A stretch of DNA of 29,457 bases from Gp6-AA40 sp035764385 (GCA_035764385.1 DASTZI010000017.1:1-29457); one strand, 5' to 3'. Numbered from the stretch's first letter, positions 1 through 7,807 are shown. Notes: generated by a model not told the origin, from the sequence alone. A program made the numbers and translations.

Positions 1-70
1 CGATACGCTACCTTTACCGCCCTACACGACCGACAACACATGCGGGGCTCGCAAAAACCTTAATGAATTT

Positions 71-144
<74 letters not shown>

Positions 145-343
145 GGTCGGAACTGTGTGCAGGGAGATTCCGGCCGCGTCTAGACGCAGCGACAACAGCG
201 CGCGGAACAGCAGGTCGGAATCATCGTTGATCGCAGCGAACGTTGGCCTGCCAACCGAAGCTCGAAGAGCTCTGTCCGGTCCGCCGACGCGTCGCTTCGC
301 GACGCCATGGCGGACAACCTTCGCCTGGCACCGGAGCGAAGGT

Positions 344-418
344 TGGAGCGGGAAACGGGATTCGAACCCGCGACTTCGACCTTGGCAAGGTCGCACTCTA
401 CCACTGAGTTATTCCCGC
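344..418 (-). tRNA. tRNA-Gly (anticodon GCC)
   Basis: On the minus strand the acceptor stem GCGGGAA pairs with TTCCCGC. The anticodon stem CGACC/GGTCG encloses loop TTGCCAA (anticodon GCC), and the T arm is GCGGG-TTCGAAT-CCCGT. The discriminator is U and the CCA end is encoded. It precedes tRNA-Cys on the same strand and may share a transcript with it. Confidence 0.97.
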
Positions 419-434
419 TCTTCGGCGAAAAGTC

Positions 435-464
435 AGCGTACCACAGCGATCTTTGCCCAATCAA
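435..464 (-). promoter_or_regulatory. Putative promoter of the tRNA-Gly / tRNA-Cys unit
   Basis: On the minus strand there is TTGATT (459-464), then an 18-base spacer, then TACGCT (435-440). The TACGCT is preceded by TG plus one base, an extended -10 arrangement. The predicted start lies about 10 bases before the tRNA-Gly 5' end. The assignment rests on motif match and position alone. Confidence 0.35.
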
Positions 465-500
465 GACACCCGGGGATGCGTGATCCACCCTGGATCGTTT

Positions 501-506
501 TACACT
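501..506 (+). promoter_or_regulatory. Possible -10 element of the DUF481 gene
   Basis: TACACT lies ten bases before the ATG at 517. If used, it predicts a start near 513 and a leader of only about four bases. I see no good -35 box at the right distance, so the call is weak. It fits the pattern of very short leaders seen elsewhere in this window. Confidence 0.25.
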
Positions 507-516
507 CGGCGGCACC

Positions 517-1506
517 ATGCTGCGAATCCTCCCCCTCGGCATTTTCGTCCTCATCGTCGCAACACCTGCTTACGCTGACGAAGTTCGCCTGAAAAACGGC
601 GACCGGATCACCGGCGTCACCACGTCCCTGGTCGGCGGTACGCTCACGTTCAAAGCGACCGGAGGGGAACTGAAGATGCCGTGGGTTGACGTGACATCAC
701 TGGCAATCGACCAACCGATGCTGGTCACCGTCGGCACGTCCGCGCCCACCCCGGCCGTCGTCGTCGCAGGCGACACCTCGGGACAGGTGACGCTCATCCC
801 CGGCGGACCGGTCGCTCTCTCCGCGATCGTGGCCTTGAAACGGCCGCAACCCGCCTGGACGTTGGCCGGCGGAGCCGGCGCGGGCGTTGTTCAAACCGCG
901 GGCAACACGCAGGTGAACAACGTCCGACTCAGTGGCGATCTCGTCGCCACCGGCGCGGTGGATCGCTATTCATTTGCGGGCATCGTCACGCACGCCAACG
1001 ACCGCGGCGTCGAGACGGCGCGCAACTGGTCCGCCACCGGCAAATACGATCGCTTCCTTACTACGCGACTGTTCGCGAACGCGAATACCAACCTGACGAA
1101 TGACCGCTTCCGCGATATCGATCTCCGGACAGCGCTCGGCGCAGGCGTCGGTTATCAGATTCTGCAGATGGCTCGAACAACGCTCACGGCGGACGCCGGC
1201 CTCGCGTGGGTCAACGAGAATTTCAAAACCATTGCTGATGACAGTTACGCCGCAGCGCATGAATCCGCGGGGCTTCAAGTTCAGCTAATCCCCGATCGCG
1301 CGCAGTTCTTTCATCTCCACGACGGCTACTTCGGTATGAGCGGCGATGACAAGATGTTCATCCGCACACAGAATGGGGTGCGCATCGGCTTGGCCGCGGG
1401 ATTCGTGACCACGATCGAAGAGGATGTGGATTACGATCGGAGGCCGTCGCCGGGCCGCCGACAGACGGACCGGACGTTCTCGTTGACGCTCGGCTACCGG
1501 TTTTAG
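517..1506 (+). CDS. DUF481 family outer-membrane protein
   Basis: The 329-residue protein begins with a signal peptide (residues 1 to about 20, ending TPAYA before DE). A short N-terminal domain follows (about 21-70, starting VRLKNGDRITG), which resembles the small beta domain often found before DUF481 in Acidobacteria. The C-terminal two thirds alternate polar and hydrophobic residues and end in SLTLGYRF, the aromatic-terminal signature of an outer-membrane beta barrel. The family includes the E. coli YdiY type, annotated as salt-induced, but no biochemical role is established. The gene stands alone, divergent from the tRNA pair. It converges with galT: its TAG and the galT TAA overlap by four bases (1503-1506), leaving no room for a terminator. 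Confidence 0.85.
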   Translation: MLRILPLGIFVLIVATPAYADEVRLKNGDRITGVTTSLVGGTLTFKATGGELKMPWVDVTSLAIDQPMLVTVGTSAPTPAVVVAGDTSGQVTLIPGGPVALSAIVALKRPQPAWTLAGGAGAGVVQTAGNTQVNNVRLSGDLVATGAVDRYSFAGIVTHANDRGVETARNWSATGKYDRFLTTRLFANANTNLTNDRFRDIDLRTALGAGVGYQILQMARTTLTADAGLAWVNENFKTIADDSYAAAHESAGLQVQLIPDRAQFFHLHDGYFGMSGDDKMFIRTQNGVRIGLAAGFVTTIEEDVDYDRRPSPGRRQTDRTFSLTLGYRF

Positions 1507-2504
1507 GTACGCACGTCGCGTAAGACCTGCGCGGCTTCCTCGGGCGATGTCGGATTCAGGTAGAACCCGGTCGCCCACTCGAATCCCGCGACCTTCGTCA
1601 GCTTCGGAATGATCTCCACATGCCAGTGATAGAACTCGGCCGCCGATTCGACGACCGGCGCTGTGTGAATCAGCAGGTTGTACGGCGGCGAACCGAGTGA
1701 CCGGTTGATGCGGCGCAGGATGTCGCCGAGCATCCGCGACAGCGACGCGTACTCGTGCCGGGGCGAGTTTTCAAAATGTGCTTCGTGCCGCCGCGGCAGC
1801 AGCCACGTTTCGAAGGGAAACCGCGGAGCGTAGGGTGCGACGGCGACGATGTCCGCATTCTCGGCAATCAACCGCTGCCCTTCGCGCGTCTCCTGCCGCA
1901 GGATGTCGCAGAACACGCAGCGCTCCTTCGCGTCGAAATGCGCCTTCGCGCCGTCGACTTCATCCCGCACTTCGCGCGGGACGATTGGCAAGGCGATCAA
2001 CTGCGAATGGGAATGATCAAGCGAGGATCCCGCCGCCGAGCCGTGGTTCTTGAACACGATGATGTAGCGGAAGCGGCGATCCTGACGCAGATCCTGCATC
2101 CGTTCGCGCGCGGCCCACAGCACCTGCTCGATGGCCTCGTCGCTCATGTCGGCAAGCATGTCCAGGTGCCGGGGCGACTCGATGATCACCTCGTGCGCGC
2201 CAATGCCGTTCATCTTGTCGAAAATCCCCTCACCCTGACGATCGACCGTGCCTTCGACGCGCAACACGGGAAACTGATTCGGCACGACACGAAGATTCCA
2301 CCCCGGCATGTTGGGCCGACTGCCGTTGTGACGCACGGCAAGCAGCTCCGGCGGCGTCATCGCCTCATGGCCTTCGCAGAATGGACAGGTGGGATCAGGC
2401 GAGATGTGCACCGACTCGAGACGGAAGTCGTTCGGCCGTTTGCGCCGCTCGGTGGAAATGATGACCCAGCGGCCAGTGACGGGATCTTTGCGCAGTTCAG
2501 ACAC
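1503..2504 (-). CDS. galT: Galactose-1-phosphate uridylyltransferase family protein
   Basis: The 333-residue HIT-superfamily nucleotidyltransferase begins with the family hallmark LRKDPVTGRWVIISTERR. Cysteine pairs at C40/C43 (CPFC) and C197/C200 (CVFC) look like metal ligands. The active-site region reads SSLDHSHSQL, so the catalytic triplet is H164-S-H166, with H166 the likely nucleophile. A second His pair (HWHVEIIP, near 293) lies in the C-terminal domain. GalT exchanges UMP between UDP-glucose and galactose-1-phosphate in the Leloir pathway. The E. coli enzyme has HPH here; HSH also occurs in relatives such as plant ADP-glucose phosphorylase, so the substrate is not certain. No other Leloir gene is nearby. 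The start is GTG at 2504, sharing its first base with the yraN TAG, so translation is probably coupled. Confidence 0.85.
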   Translation of the reverse strand: MSELRKDPVTGRWVIISTERRKRPNDFRLESVHISPDPTCPFCEGHEAMTPPELLAVRHNGSRPNMPGWNLRVVPNQFPVLRVEGTVDRQGEGIFDKMNGIGAHEVIIESPRHLDMLADMSDEAIEQVLWAARERMQDLRQDRRFRYIIVFKNHGSAAGSSLDHSHSQLIALPIVPREVRDEVDGAKAHFDAKERCVFCDILRQETREGQRLIAENADIVAVAPYAPRFPFETWLLPRRHEAHFENSPRHEYASLSRMLGDILRRINRSLGSPPYNLLIHTAPVVESAAEFYHWHVEIIPKLTKVAGFEWATGFYLNPTSPEEAAQVLRDVRT

Positions 2505-2869
2505 TAGGCGTCAAACGCATTAGGGTACACGATGATGCGCGGCTCCGACTGGTTGAAATCGATGGCGACGACATCAAAGCGGCAGGGACAATCATGTAGG
2601 TTCTGGCGAGCGTGGTAATCGACCGCCATCCTGGCGATGCGCCGCTGCTTCCAGCGGGTCATCGCCGCAGCCGCGCCGCCGAACTCCTGCGTCATCCGCG
2701 TTTTGACTTCGACGAACACCGTCGTCGGCCCGTCCTTGGCGATGATGTCGATTTCGCCGAATCTCGTGCGGTAGCGGCGTTCAACAATTGCGTACCCCCG
2801 GCGCTGCAGTTCGGCGCACGCGAGATCTTCACCGGACATTCCGAGAGCTTGCCGAGCATCGCTGGTCAT
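2504..2869 (-). CDS. yraN: YraN / UPF0102 family protein
   Basis: The 121-residue protein carries the family's restriction-endonuclease-like core. GEDLACAELQRRGY opens the domain, GEIDIIAKDG supplies the acidic residue, and VFVEVKTR supplies the second acidic residue and lysine of a D-(D/E)xK-type site. The length is normal for the family. The cellular role is unknown; a nuclease-like fold is the only firm inference. The gene lies between the aminotransferase and galT, and its TAG overlaps the galT GTG. Upstream, a 10-bp perfect inverted repeat ends five bases before the ATG and contains the best ribosome-binding sequence (AAGG), which could mask translation initiation. Confidence 0.9.
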   Translation of the reverse strand: MTSDARQALGMSGEDLACAELQRRGYAIVERRYRTRFGEIDIIAKDGPTTVFVEVKTRMTQEFGGAAAAMTRWKQRRIARMAVDYHARQNLHDCPCRFDVVAIDFNQSEPRIIVYPNAFDA

Positions 2870-2874
2870 CAGGT

Positions 2875-2896
2875 CGCGGACCTTACAAGGTCCGCG
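2875..2896. repeat. Intergenic palindrome ahead of yraN
   Basis: CGCGGACCTT (2875-2884) and AAGGTCCGCG (2887-2896) form a perfect 10-bp inverted repeat with almost no loop. It shares the core GCGGACCTT with the element at 26957-26980. There is no T-run on either side, so it is unlikely to be an intrinsic terminator. Confidence 0.75.
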
Positions 2897-2915
2897 CCGC
2901 GCGCGAGCCGAATGG

Positions 2916-2938
2916 GCCGGCTAAAGCCGGCGCCTACG
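2916..2938 (+). repeat. CTAC-tailed palindromic element, copy 1
   Basis: Arms GCCGGCT (2916-2922) and AGCCGGC (2925-2931) are followed by the tail CTACG (2934-2938). Read on the opposite strand, the CTA of the tail is the TAG stop codon of the aminotransferase gene. The other copies are at 5710, 23391 and 26957. Confidence 0.7.
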
Positions 2939-4289
2939 TACGCGCCGCCGCCAACGACTCGTCGAGAGCTCGCAGGGCGATGTCAGCTTCCTGCTTCGTC
3001 AGCACCAGCGGGGGCGAGAGACGAATGGCATTGCGGCCCGCGCCGAGCACGAGCAGCCCGCGCCTGAAGCACTCGCGGACCAGCGCATCGCGCTCGGTTG
3101 TCGCGCGTTCTTTCGTCTGGCGATCGCGAACGAGCTCGATGCCGACCATCAACCCTCGTCCGCGCACGTCGCCGATGAGCGGATGTTTATCCATGAGCGC
3201 GCGGGCGCCTTCGATCAAATAGGAGCCGACAACCTCCGCGTTCTTGACGAGGCTTTCCCGCAGCAGCTTGATCGTCGCAATCGCCGCAGCGCACGAGACC
3301 GGGTTGCCGCCGAACGTGCTCGCGTGCGCGCCGGGGGGCCACTGCCCCATCAGACTCGACGACGCCGTCGTGATCCCCAGCGGAAGACCCGAGGCGATTC
3401 CCTTCGCGATGGTCATGATGTCGGGCGCGACCTTCGCGTGCTCAATCGCGAACATCTTCCCGGTGCGGCCCATCCCGGACTGCACCTCGTCGACGATCAG
3501 TTGAATTCCGTGTTGCGTCGCAATTGCCCGCAAACGCTCGAGGAAACTGTCAGGTGCAACGATGTACCCGCCCTCGCCCTGAATGGGCTCGACGACGATG
3601 GCCGCGACTTCGTCGGGTGACACGAGGTGCACGAACAGCTGCTGCTCGATGAACTCGATGCAGCGATCCGCCGTGGCGTCGGGCGACAGGCCCGAGCGGT
3701 ACGTATCGGGATACGGCGCGTGATACACACCTGGCACGAGCGGTCCGAAGCGCTGACGCTGCCGCACCTTGCTCGCGGTCAGCGACAGCGAGCCCATCGA
3801 ACGGCCGTGAAATGCGCCGAAAAACGCAATCACGTTGTGCCGGCCGGTGGCGAATTTCGCGAGCTTCAGCGCGGCCTCGTTGGCCTCAGTTCCGGAGTTG
3901 CTGAAAAATGATCGTTGGGGACCCGCCATCGGAACGAGGGCAGCCATCTCCTCACCCAGCCGTGCCTGCAGCTCGTAGTAGAAGTCCGTGCCCGACATGT
4001 GCAGGAACTTCTGCGCCTGTTCGGTAATGGCCTTCACCACGTCGGGATGTGAGTGGCCGGTGGACGCAACAGCGATCCCTGCCGTGCAGTCGAGGAAGAC
4101 ATTCCCATCCACGTCTTCGACGACAGCGCCGCATCCTTTCGCGATCACGAGCGGATAATCGCGCGTGTACGACGTGGAGACCGTCGCGCGATCGCGCGCG
4201 ATGATGTCGCGCGCCATCGGTCCGGGCAAATCGGTGCGAATATCGGGAACCCTCGACTCGCGTCGCTCGGTCGGGTCAGGCCCCTTCAC
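2934..4289 (-). CDS. Class III PLP-dependent aminotransferase (4-aminobutyrate / acetylornithine type)
   Basis: The 451-residue fold-type I transaminase shows SGTEAN (132-137, phosphate binding), GAFHGR (158-163), VDEVQSGMGRTG (D267 contacts the pyridine nitrogen) and IAKGIASGLPLG with the Schiff-base lysine at K296. The N-terminal IRTDLPGP is typical of a subgroup related to 4-aminobutyrate and acetylornithine aminotransferases. The amino donor cannot be fixed from sequence, since no arg or gab genes adjoin. The start is GTG at 4289, overlapping the cysS TGA as GTGA, so the two are probably translationally coupled. The stop codon lies inside a palindromic element (2934-2936). Confidence 0.88.
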   Translation of the reverse strand: MKGPDPTERRESRVPDIRTDLPGPMARDIIARDRATVSTSYTRDYPLVIAKGCGAVVEDVDGNVFLDCTAGIAVASTGHSHPDVVKAITEQAQKFLHMSGTDFYYELQARLGEEMAALVPMAGPQRSFFSNSGTEANEAALKLAKFATGRHNVIAFFGAFHGRSMGSLSLTASKVRQRQRFGPLVPGVYHAPYPDTYRSGLSPDATADRCIEFIEQQLFVHLVSPDEVAAIVVEPIQGEGGYIVAPDSFLERLRAIATQHGIQLIVDEVQSGMGRTGKMFAIEHAKVAPDIMTIAKGIASGLPLGITTASSSLMGQWPPGAHASTFGGNPVSCAAAIATIKLLRESLVKNAEVVGSYLIEGARALMDKHPLIGDVRGRGLMVGIELVRDRQTKERATTERDALVRECFRRGLLVLGAGRNAIRLSPPLVLTKQEADIALRALDESLAAART

Positions 4290-5701
4290 TTTCGTTTCCA
4301 GCGTGTACCCCCGGGGTTGTCCTCCAGCAGGATTCCGCGCTCGGCGAGTGCATTTCGGATGCCGTCAGCGGCAGCGAAGTCGCGCCGGGCCCGTGCGGCC
4401 GTCCGTTCGTCGATGAGCCGCTCGATCTCGTCGATCGGGACCGGCGGCTGCGCGTCCTCGGCGCGGCGTAGCGTCACGACACCGAGTACGCAGTCGAACT
4501 CGTCTATGGCCCGTCGCGCCGCATCCGCGTTCTCGCGACTGATCGCCTTCGAGTCGATTGCGGCATTCAAATCGCGAACGAGGTCGAAGATTGCACCGAG
4601 ACCAGCGGCCGTATTGAGATCGTTCAGTAGCGCAGCCGTGAATGCCGCGCGTGCCTTGTCGATCGAGGCCTCCACGGCAGGCGACCCATCGGTGGACGAC
4701 ACCGTCTCGAGCCGCGCGAGGCAGTCGACGATGCGGCGCAGCGATTCTTCGGCCTGCTCCATTCCCGCCCAGGTGAAATTCAACTGTTTCCGGTAATGAG
4801 AAGACAGCAGCAGGTATCGCAGGGCCGACGCGCGATTTCCGCGCGCGAGCACGTCGGGCAGCGTGTAGACGTTGCCCAGCCTTTTCGACATCTTTTCGTT
4901 TTCCACGAAGAGATGTTCGATGTGCACCCAGAACCGCGAGAACGGCCGCTTCATCGCGCCCTCACTCTGCGCGATTTCGTTTTCGTGGTGCGGGAAGATC
5001 AAGTCGATGCCGCCCGCGTGAATGTCAATCGGTGGTTCGCCGAGTAGTCGGAGCGCCATCGCCGAGCACTCGAGATGCCATCCGGGCCGTCCGGGGCCTG
5101 CGCCAACATCCCATGTCGGCTCGCCAGGCTTGGTCGCTTTCCACAGCACGAAATCGCGGACGTCGTCTTTGGTGTATTCATCGACGTCGACGCTGACGCC
5201 TGACTTCATTCCGTCGTGATCGAGGCGCGCGAGCTTGCCATAGTCCGGCAACGTGGCGATCTTGAAATACGTGGAGCCATCGCGCGAGTAGGTATGTCCG
5301 TTGCGGCCGAGCGCCGCAATCAGCTCGCCCATCGCGCGCAGGTTGGCTTCATCGGTCGCCCGCGGCGTCTCCTCAGGCACTTCGATGCCGAGTTGGTCGA
5401 TATCCTCGCGGAACGCCCGAATCCACTGCTCGGTATATTCGCGCAGCGGCATCCCGGCCTGCTGTGCACCGACGATCGTCTTGTCGTCCACGTCGGTGTA
5501 GTTGATGGCCTCGCGCATCCTGTAGCCACAGAGATGCTTCAGCGTGCGGCGCAGGACGTCCACACACACGTACGTTCTGAAGTTACCGATATGCGCGCGC
5601 GCGTACACGGTCGGCCCGCACGCGTACATGCGCACGGTCCCGTCCTGCGAGGGCGCGAACGCCTCTTCCTGCCGTGTGAGCGTGTTGTACAGACGAAGCA
5701 T
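4286..5701 (-). CDS. cysS: Cysteinyl-tRNA synthetase
   Basis: This class I synthetase charges tRNA-Cys with cysteine. In the 472-residue frame that begins at the upstream GTG, it has the zinc and active-site cysteine in CGPTVY (C29), the HIGH-type motif HIGN (38-41), a second zinc cysteine in ECSAM (C213), FPHHENEIAQ (from 237) and the mobile loop KMSKR (271-275). The C-terminal helical domain and tail are complete. A GTG at 5704 sits directly before the ATG at 5701; I prefer ATG, so the product is 471 residues. A 9-bp-arm palindrome ends only a few bases upstream and no clear Shine-Dalgarno is present. The gene lies downstream of ribF and overlaps the aminotransferase start. Confidence 0.97.
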   Translation of the reverse strand: MLRLYNTLTRQEEAFAPSQDGTVRMYACGPTVYARAHIGNFRTYVCVDVLRRTLKHLCGYRMREAINYTDVDDKTIVGAQQAGMPLREYTEQWIRAFREDIDQLGIEVPEETPRATDEANLRAMGELIAALGRNGHTYSRDGSTYFKIATLPDYGKLARLDHDGMKSGVSVDVDEYTKDDVRDFVLWKATKPGEPTWDVGAGPGRPGWHLECSAMALRLLGEPPIDIHAGGIDLIFPHHENEIAQSEGAMKRPFSRFWVHIEHLFVENEKMSKRLGNVYTLPDVLARGNRASALRYLLLSSHYRKQLNFTWAGMEQAEESLRRIVDCLARLETVSSTDGSPAVEASIDKARAAFTAALLNDLNTAAGLGAIFDLVRDLNAAIDSKAISRENADAARRAIDEFDCVLGVVTLRRAEDAQPPVPIDEIERLIDERTAARARRDFAAADGIRNALAERGILLEDNPGGTRWKRK

Positions 5702-5709
5702 CACGTTTT

Positions 5710-5736
5710 GCCGGGTCCAACAGGACCCGGCCTACA
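5710..5736 (+). repeat. CTAC-tailed palindromic element, copy 2
   Basis: Arms GCCGGGTCC (5710-5718) and GGACCCGGC (5723-5731) are perfect 9-bp inverted repeats with loop AACA, followed by the tail CTACA (5732-5736). The CTA (5732-5734) read on the minus strand is the TAG stop of ribF. There is no T-run on the minus-strand transcript, so it is not a standard intrinsic terminator. Confidence 0.75.
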
Positions 5737-6670
5737 CCGATAACTGAGCAAACAATCTCTCCGCGCGGCGACGATCGGCTTCCATTTGCTCCCGCAGCGC
5801 GTCCACGTCTTCGAATTTCCGTTCGTCGCGCAACCGCTGCACGAACCCGAGCCTCAGCGGACGTCCGTACAGGTCGCCGTTGAACCCGAGAATGTACGAC
5901 TCGATGATCGGCCTGGTCGTGTCGCCGAAGGTTGGCCGCACGCCAATATTGGTCAGACTCGCATGGACGACGCCGTCAATCGTGGTCGTCGTGGCATACA
6001 CGCCGTTGGGCGGGAGCAGCTCGTTGTCCGTCTGCAGGTTCGCGGTCGGAAACCCGAGTTCCCGGCCGCGACGCTTTCCCACGACGACCGTCCCATCGAC
6101 GTAATACGGATGCCCAAGCAACGCGCCTGCCTCATCCATCCGTGCTTCCGCGACCAGCCTGCGAATGCGCGTGCTGCTGACGACAAACTCTTTGTAGCGG
6201 ACGGGATCGATCTTGTCCGCGCGAAAACCGTAGCGTTGCCCCAGCGTTCGCAGCGTCGAGAAATTCCCGCTGCGATCATGCCCGAACAGAAAGTTGGCGC
6301 CGACCCACACTTCCGATACGCGCAGCCAGTCCACAAGCACGGTCCTGACGAATGTCTCCGGGTCCCAGCGTGAGAGCTCCGGCGTAAACCGCACGACCGC
6401 GACCGCGGCAATCCCCGCCCGGTCGAGCGCCTCGAGCCGCTGCGCCTTGGTCATGAGCAGCGGCGGCGCCTTGTCGGGCCGCACGATGCGCGACGGATGC
6501 GGATCGAACGTCATGGCCATCGGTGTGCCGCCATGCTCGGCGGCGCCGCGCCGGACGCGCTCGACGATCTTGAGATGTCCGCGGTGAAGGCCGTCGAAGT
6601 TGCCAAGGGCAAGCACGGGATGCACGAGCCAGGCCGGACGCGTGTCGTCCGGAAAGTGGAGCACTTCCAC
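5732..6670 (-). CDS. ribF: Bifunctional riboflavin kinase / FAD synthetase
   Basis: The enzyme phosphorylates riboflavin to FMN and adenylates FMN to FAD. The N-terminal nucleotidyltransferase domain has GNFDGLHRGH (23-32), FDPHPS (55-60) and SSTRIR (165-170). The C-terminal flavokinase domain has GKRRGRELGFPTAN (198-211), NGVYA and NIGVRPTFG. At 312 residues it has the usual length. The start is GTG at 6670, immediately after the TAA of the upstream gene with no gap. Its last codons are GTG TAG, where TAG comes from the CTAC tail of the palindrome at 5710-5736. Confidence 0.96.
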   Translation of the reverse strand: MEVLHFPDDTRPAWLVHPVLALGNFDGLHRGHLKIVERVRRGAAEHGGTPMAMTFDPHPSRIVRPDKAPPLLMTKAQRLEALDRAGIAAVAVVRFTPELSRWDPETFVRTVLVDWLRVSEVWVGANFLFGHDRSGNFSTLRTLGQRYGFRADKIDPVRYKEFVVSSTRIRRLVAEARMDEAGALLGHPYYVDGTVVVGKRRGRELGFPTANLQTDNELLPPNGVYATTTTIDGVVHASLTNIGVRPTFGDTTRPIIESYILGFNGDLYGRPLRLGFVQRLRDERKFEDVDALREQMEADRRRAERLFAQLSV

Positions 6671-7459
6671 TTACGCTGCGTGAACCTCGATGTCGAACAC
6701 GAGGCCATCATATGCCAGCTCCACACCTGCGGGCAGCCGGGCGTTGGTCTTCGCATGCGGCAGGTCGTGTGTCATGTGGGTGAAGTAGGTTAGCCGCGGC
6801 GCAATGCGTTCGGCAGCGGCGACCGCTTCAGCGACGGTGAAGTGCGTCTCATGCGGCGTATCGCGGAGCGCGTCGAGCACGAGAATGTCCACCCCAGCAA
6901 CGAGTGTCCACGCCTCGTCCGGGATCCGATTGCAGTCCGTCAAGTACGCGAAATTGCCGAAACGGAAACCGAGGATCGGGAGTTTGCCGTGCCACAACGG
7001 CACCGGCACGACGCGAACGCCGCCGACTGCGAATGGGCCCGTGATTTCGTTCGTCGTCAACTGCGGCACGCCGCCACCTTCCTGCAGCGGCGCTTCGAAC
7101 ACGTAGGGGAATTGCCGACGGACGGCGTCGAGCGCTTCGCGATTCCCGTAACACGGGATCGCGGCGCCCTGAAGCGCGTTGAAGCTGCGGAGATCATCGA
7201 GCCCGAGAATGTGATCCGCGTGTGCATGGGTGAAGAGCACGGCGTCAACGCGAGCGAGTTTGTGCTCGAGCGCCTGCTGCCGCAGATCCGTCGCCGTGTC
7301 GACGAGAATCCGTGCCCGTTCCGGCACGGCAACGTAAATCGAAGGTCGCAGGCGTCGATCGCGCGGATCGGTCGAACGGCACGTCGCGCACGCGCAGCCA
7401 ATCATCGGCACACCGTGCGACGTCCCGGTGCCCAGCATGGTGACTGTGCCGTGGACCAT
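6671..7459 (-). CDS. MBL-fold metallo-hydrolase, PhnP-like
   Basis: The 262-residue protein opens with LGTGTSHGVPMIGCACATC. This is the PhnP-type N-terminus, whose cysteines (C22, C24, C27) resemble the structural zinc site of E. coli PhnP. The catalytic metal motif is THAHADH (H78, H80, D82, H83). Later histidines lie in LWHGK, HETHFT and FTHMTHD. PhnP cleaves cyclic ribose phosphodiesters in phosphonate catabolism, but no phn genes are here, so a general phosphodiesterase role is the safer reading. It lies nine bases after the DUF1844 gene and directly abuts ribF. Confidence 0.87.
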   Translation of the reverse strand: MVHGTVTMLGTGTSHGVPMIGCACATCRSTDPRDRRLRPSIYVAVPERARILVDTATDLRQQALEHKLARVDAVLFTHAHADHILGLDDLRSFNALQGAAIPCYGNREALDAVRRQFPYVFEAPLQEGGGVPQLTTNEITGPFAVGGVRVVPVPLWHGKLPILGFRFGNFAYLTDCNRIPDEAWTLVAGVDILVLDALRDTPHETHFTVAEAVAAAERIAPRLTYFTHMTHDLPHAKTNARLPAGVELAYDGLVFDIEVHAA

Positions 7460-7468
7460 CCGGCGACG

Positions 7469-7777
7469 CTACGGCGTGATGATGCGCGACTGTGGCTTGC
7501 TCGCTTCGACGAAGCGCAGCCGCAGCTCGTAGAGAATCTGGTCGAGCAGTTGACGCTCTTCCGCCGTCAGGTTGCCGCGGGTCTTCTCCTCGAGCAGCGA
7601 CAGGATGTCGATCATCTGCTGCGCGGCTGGCAGGTTCACGTCTGACTGCTGACCGCTGACGGGATCCGGAATGTCTCCGAAATGAACGGCGGCGGTGTGT
7701 GCAAGGGAGAGCACGAACGCGGCAAAGCTGATGCTGTCCGCGGCGTGCTGATCTTCGGCGTGGTCGTGTTCGGCCAT
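7469..7777 (-). CDS. DUF1844 domain protein
   Basis: The 102-residue protein matches DUF1844 in its conserved core: SFAAFVLSLAHTAAVHFG followed by LPAAQQMIDILSLLEEKTRG and LTAEERQLLDQILYELRL. The N-terminus is short and rich in histidine and acidic residues. The family is common in Acidobacteriota and Deltaproteobacteria-like genomes and has no known function. It is the first gene of the seven-gene minus-strand run and is divergent from mazG across 30 bp that hold a palindromic -10 element. Confidence 0.88.
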   Translation of the reverse strand: MAEHDHAEDQHAADSISFAAFVLSLAHTAAVHFGDIPDPVSGQQSDVNLPAAQQMIDILSLLEEKTRGNLTAEERQLLDQILYELRLRFVEASKPQSRIITP

Positions 7778-7789
7778 GACAAACCCCGA

Positions 7790-7799
7790 ATGCTAGCAT
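7790..7799. promoter_or_regulatory. Symmetric bidirectional -10 element between DUF1844 and mazG
   Basis: ATGCTAGCAT is a perfect 10-bp palindrome. Each strand reads TGC-TAGCAT, an extended -10 (TGn plus hexamer). The predicted starts are near 7806 (plus, 2 bases before the mazG ATG) and 7783 (minus, 6 bases before the DUF1844 ATG). I see no strong -35 box on either side, which fits the extended -10 class. Confidence 0.5.
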
Positions 7800-7807
7800 A
7801 CGAACCC

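Noticed and set aside
1..40. A further CTAC-tailed palindrome at the window edge (GCCCTACACG near 19-28)
   Set aside because: Only the tail resembles the family; no inverted repeat precedes it within the window.
1755..2507. Long open frame on the plus strand opposite galT
   Set aside because: It is a GC-rich mirror of galT with no recognisable domain. Similar long mirror frames occur opposite carB, comEC and cysS.
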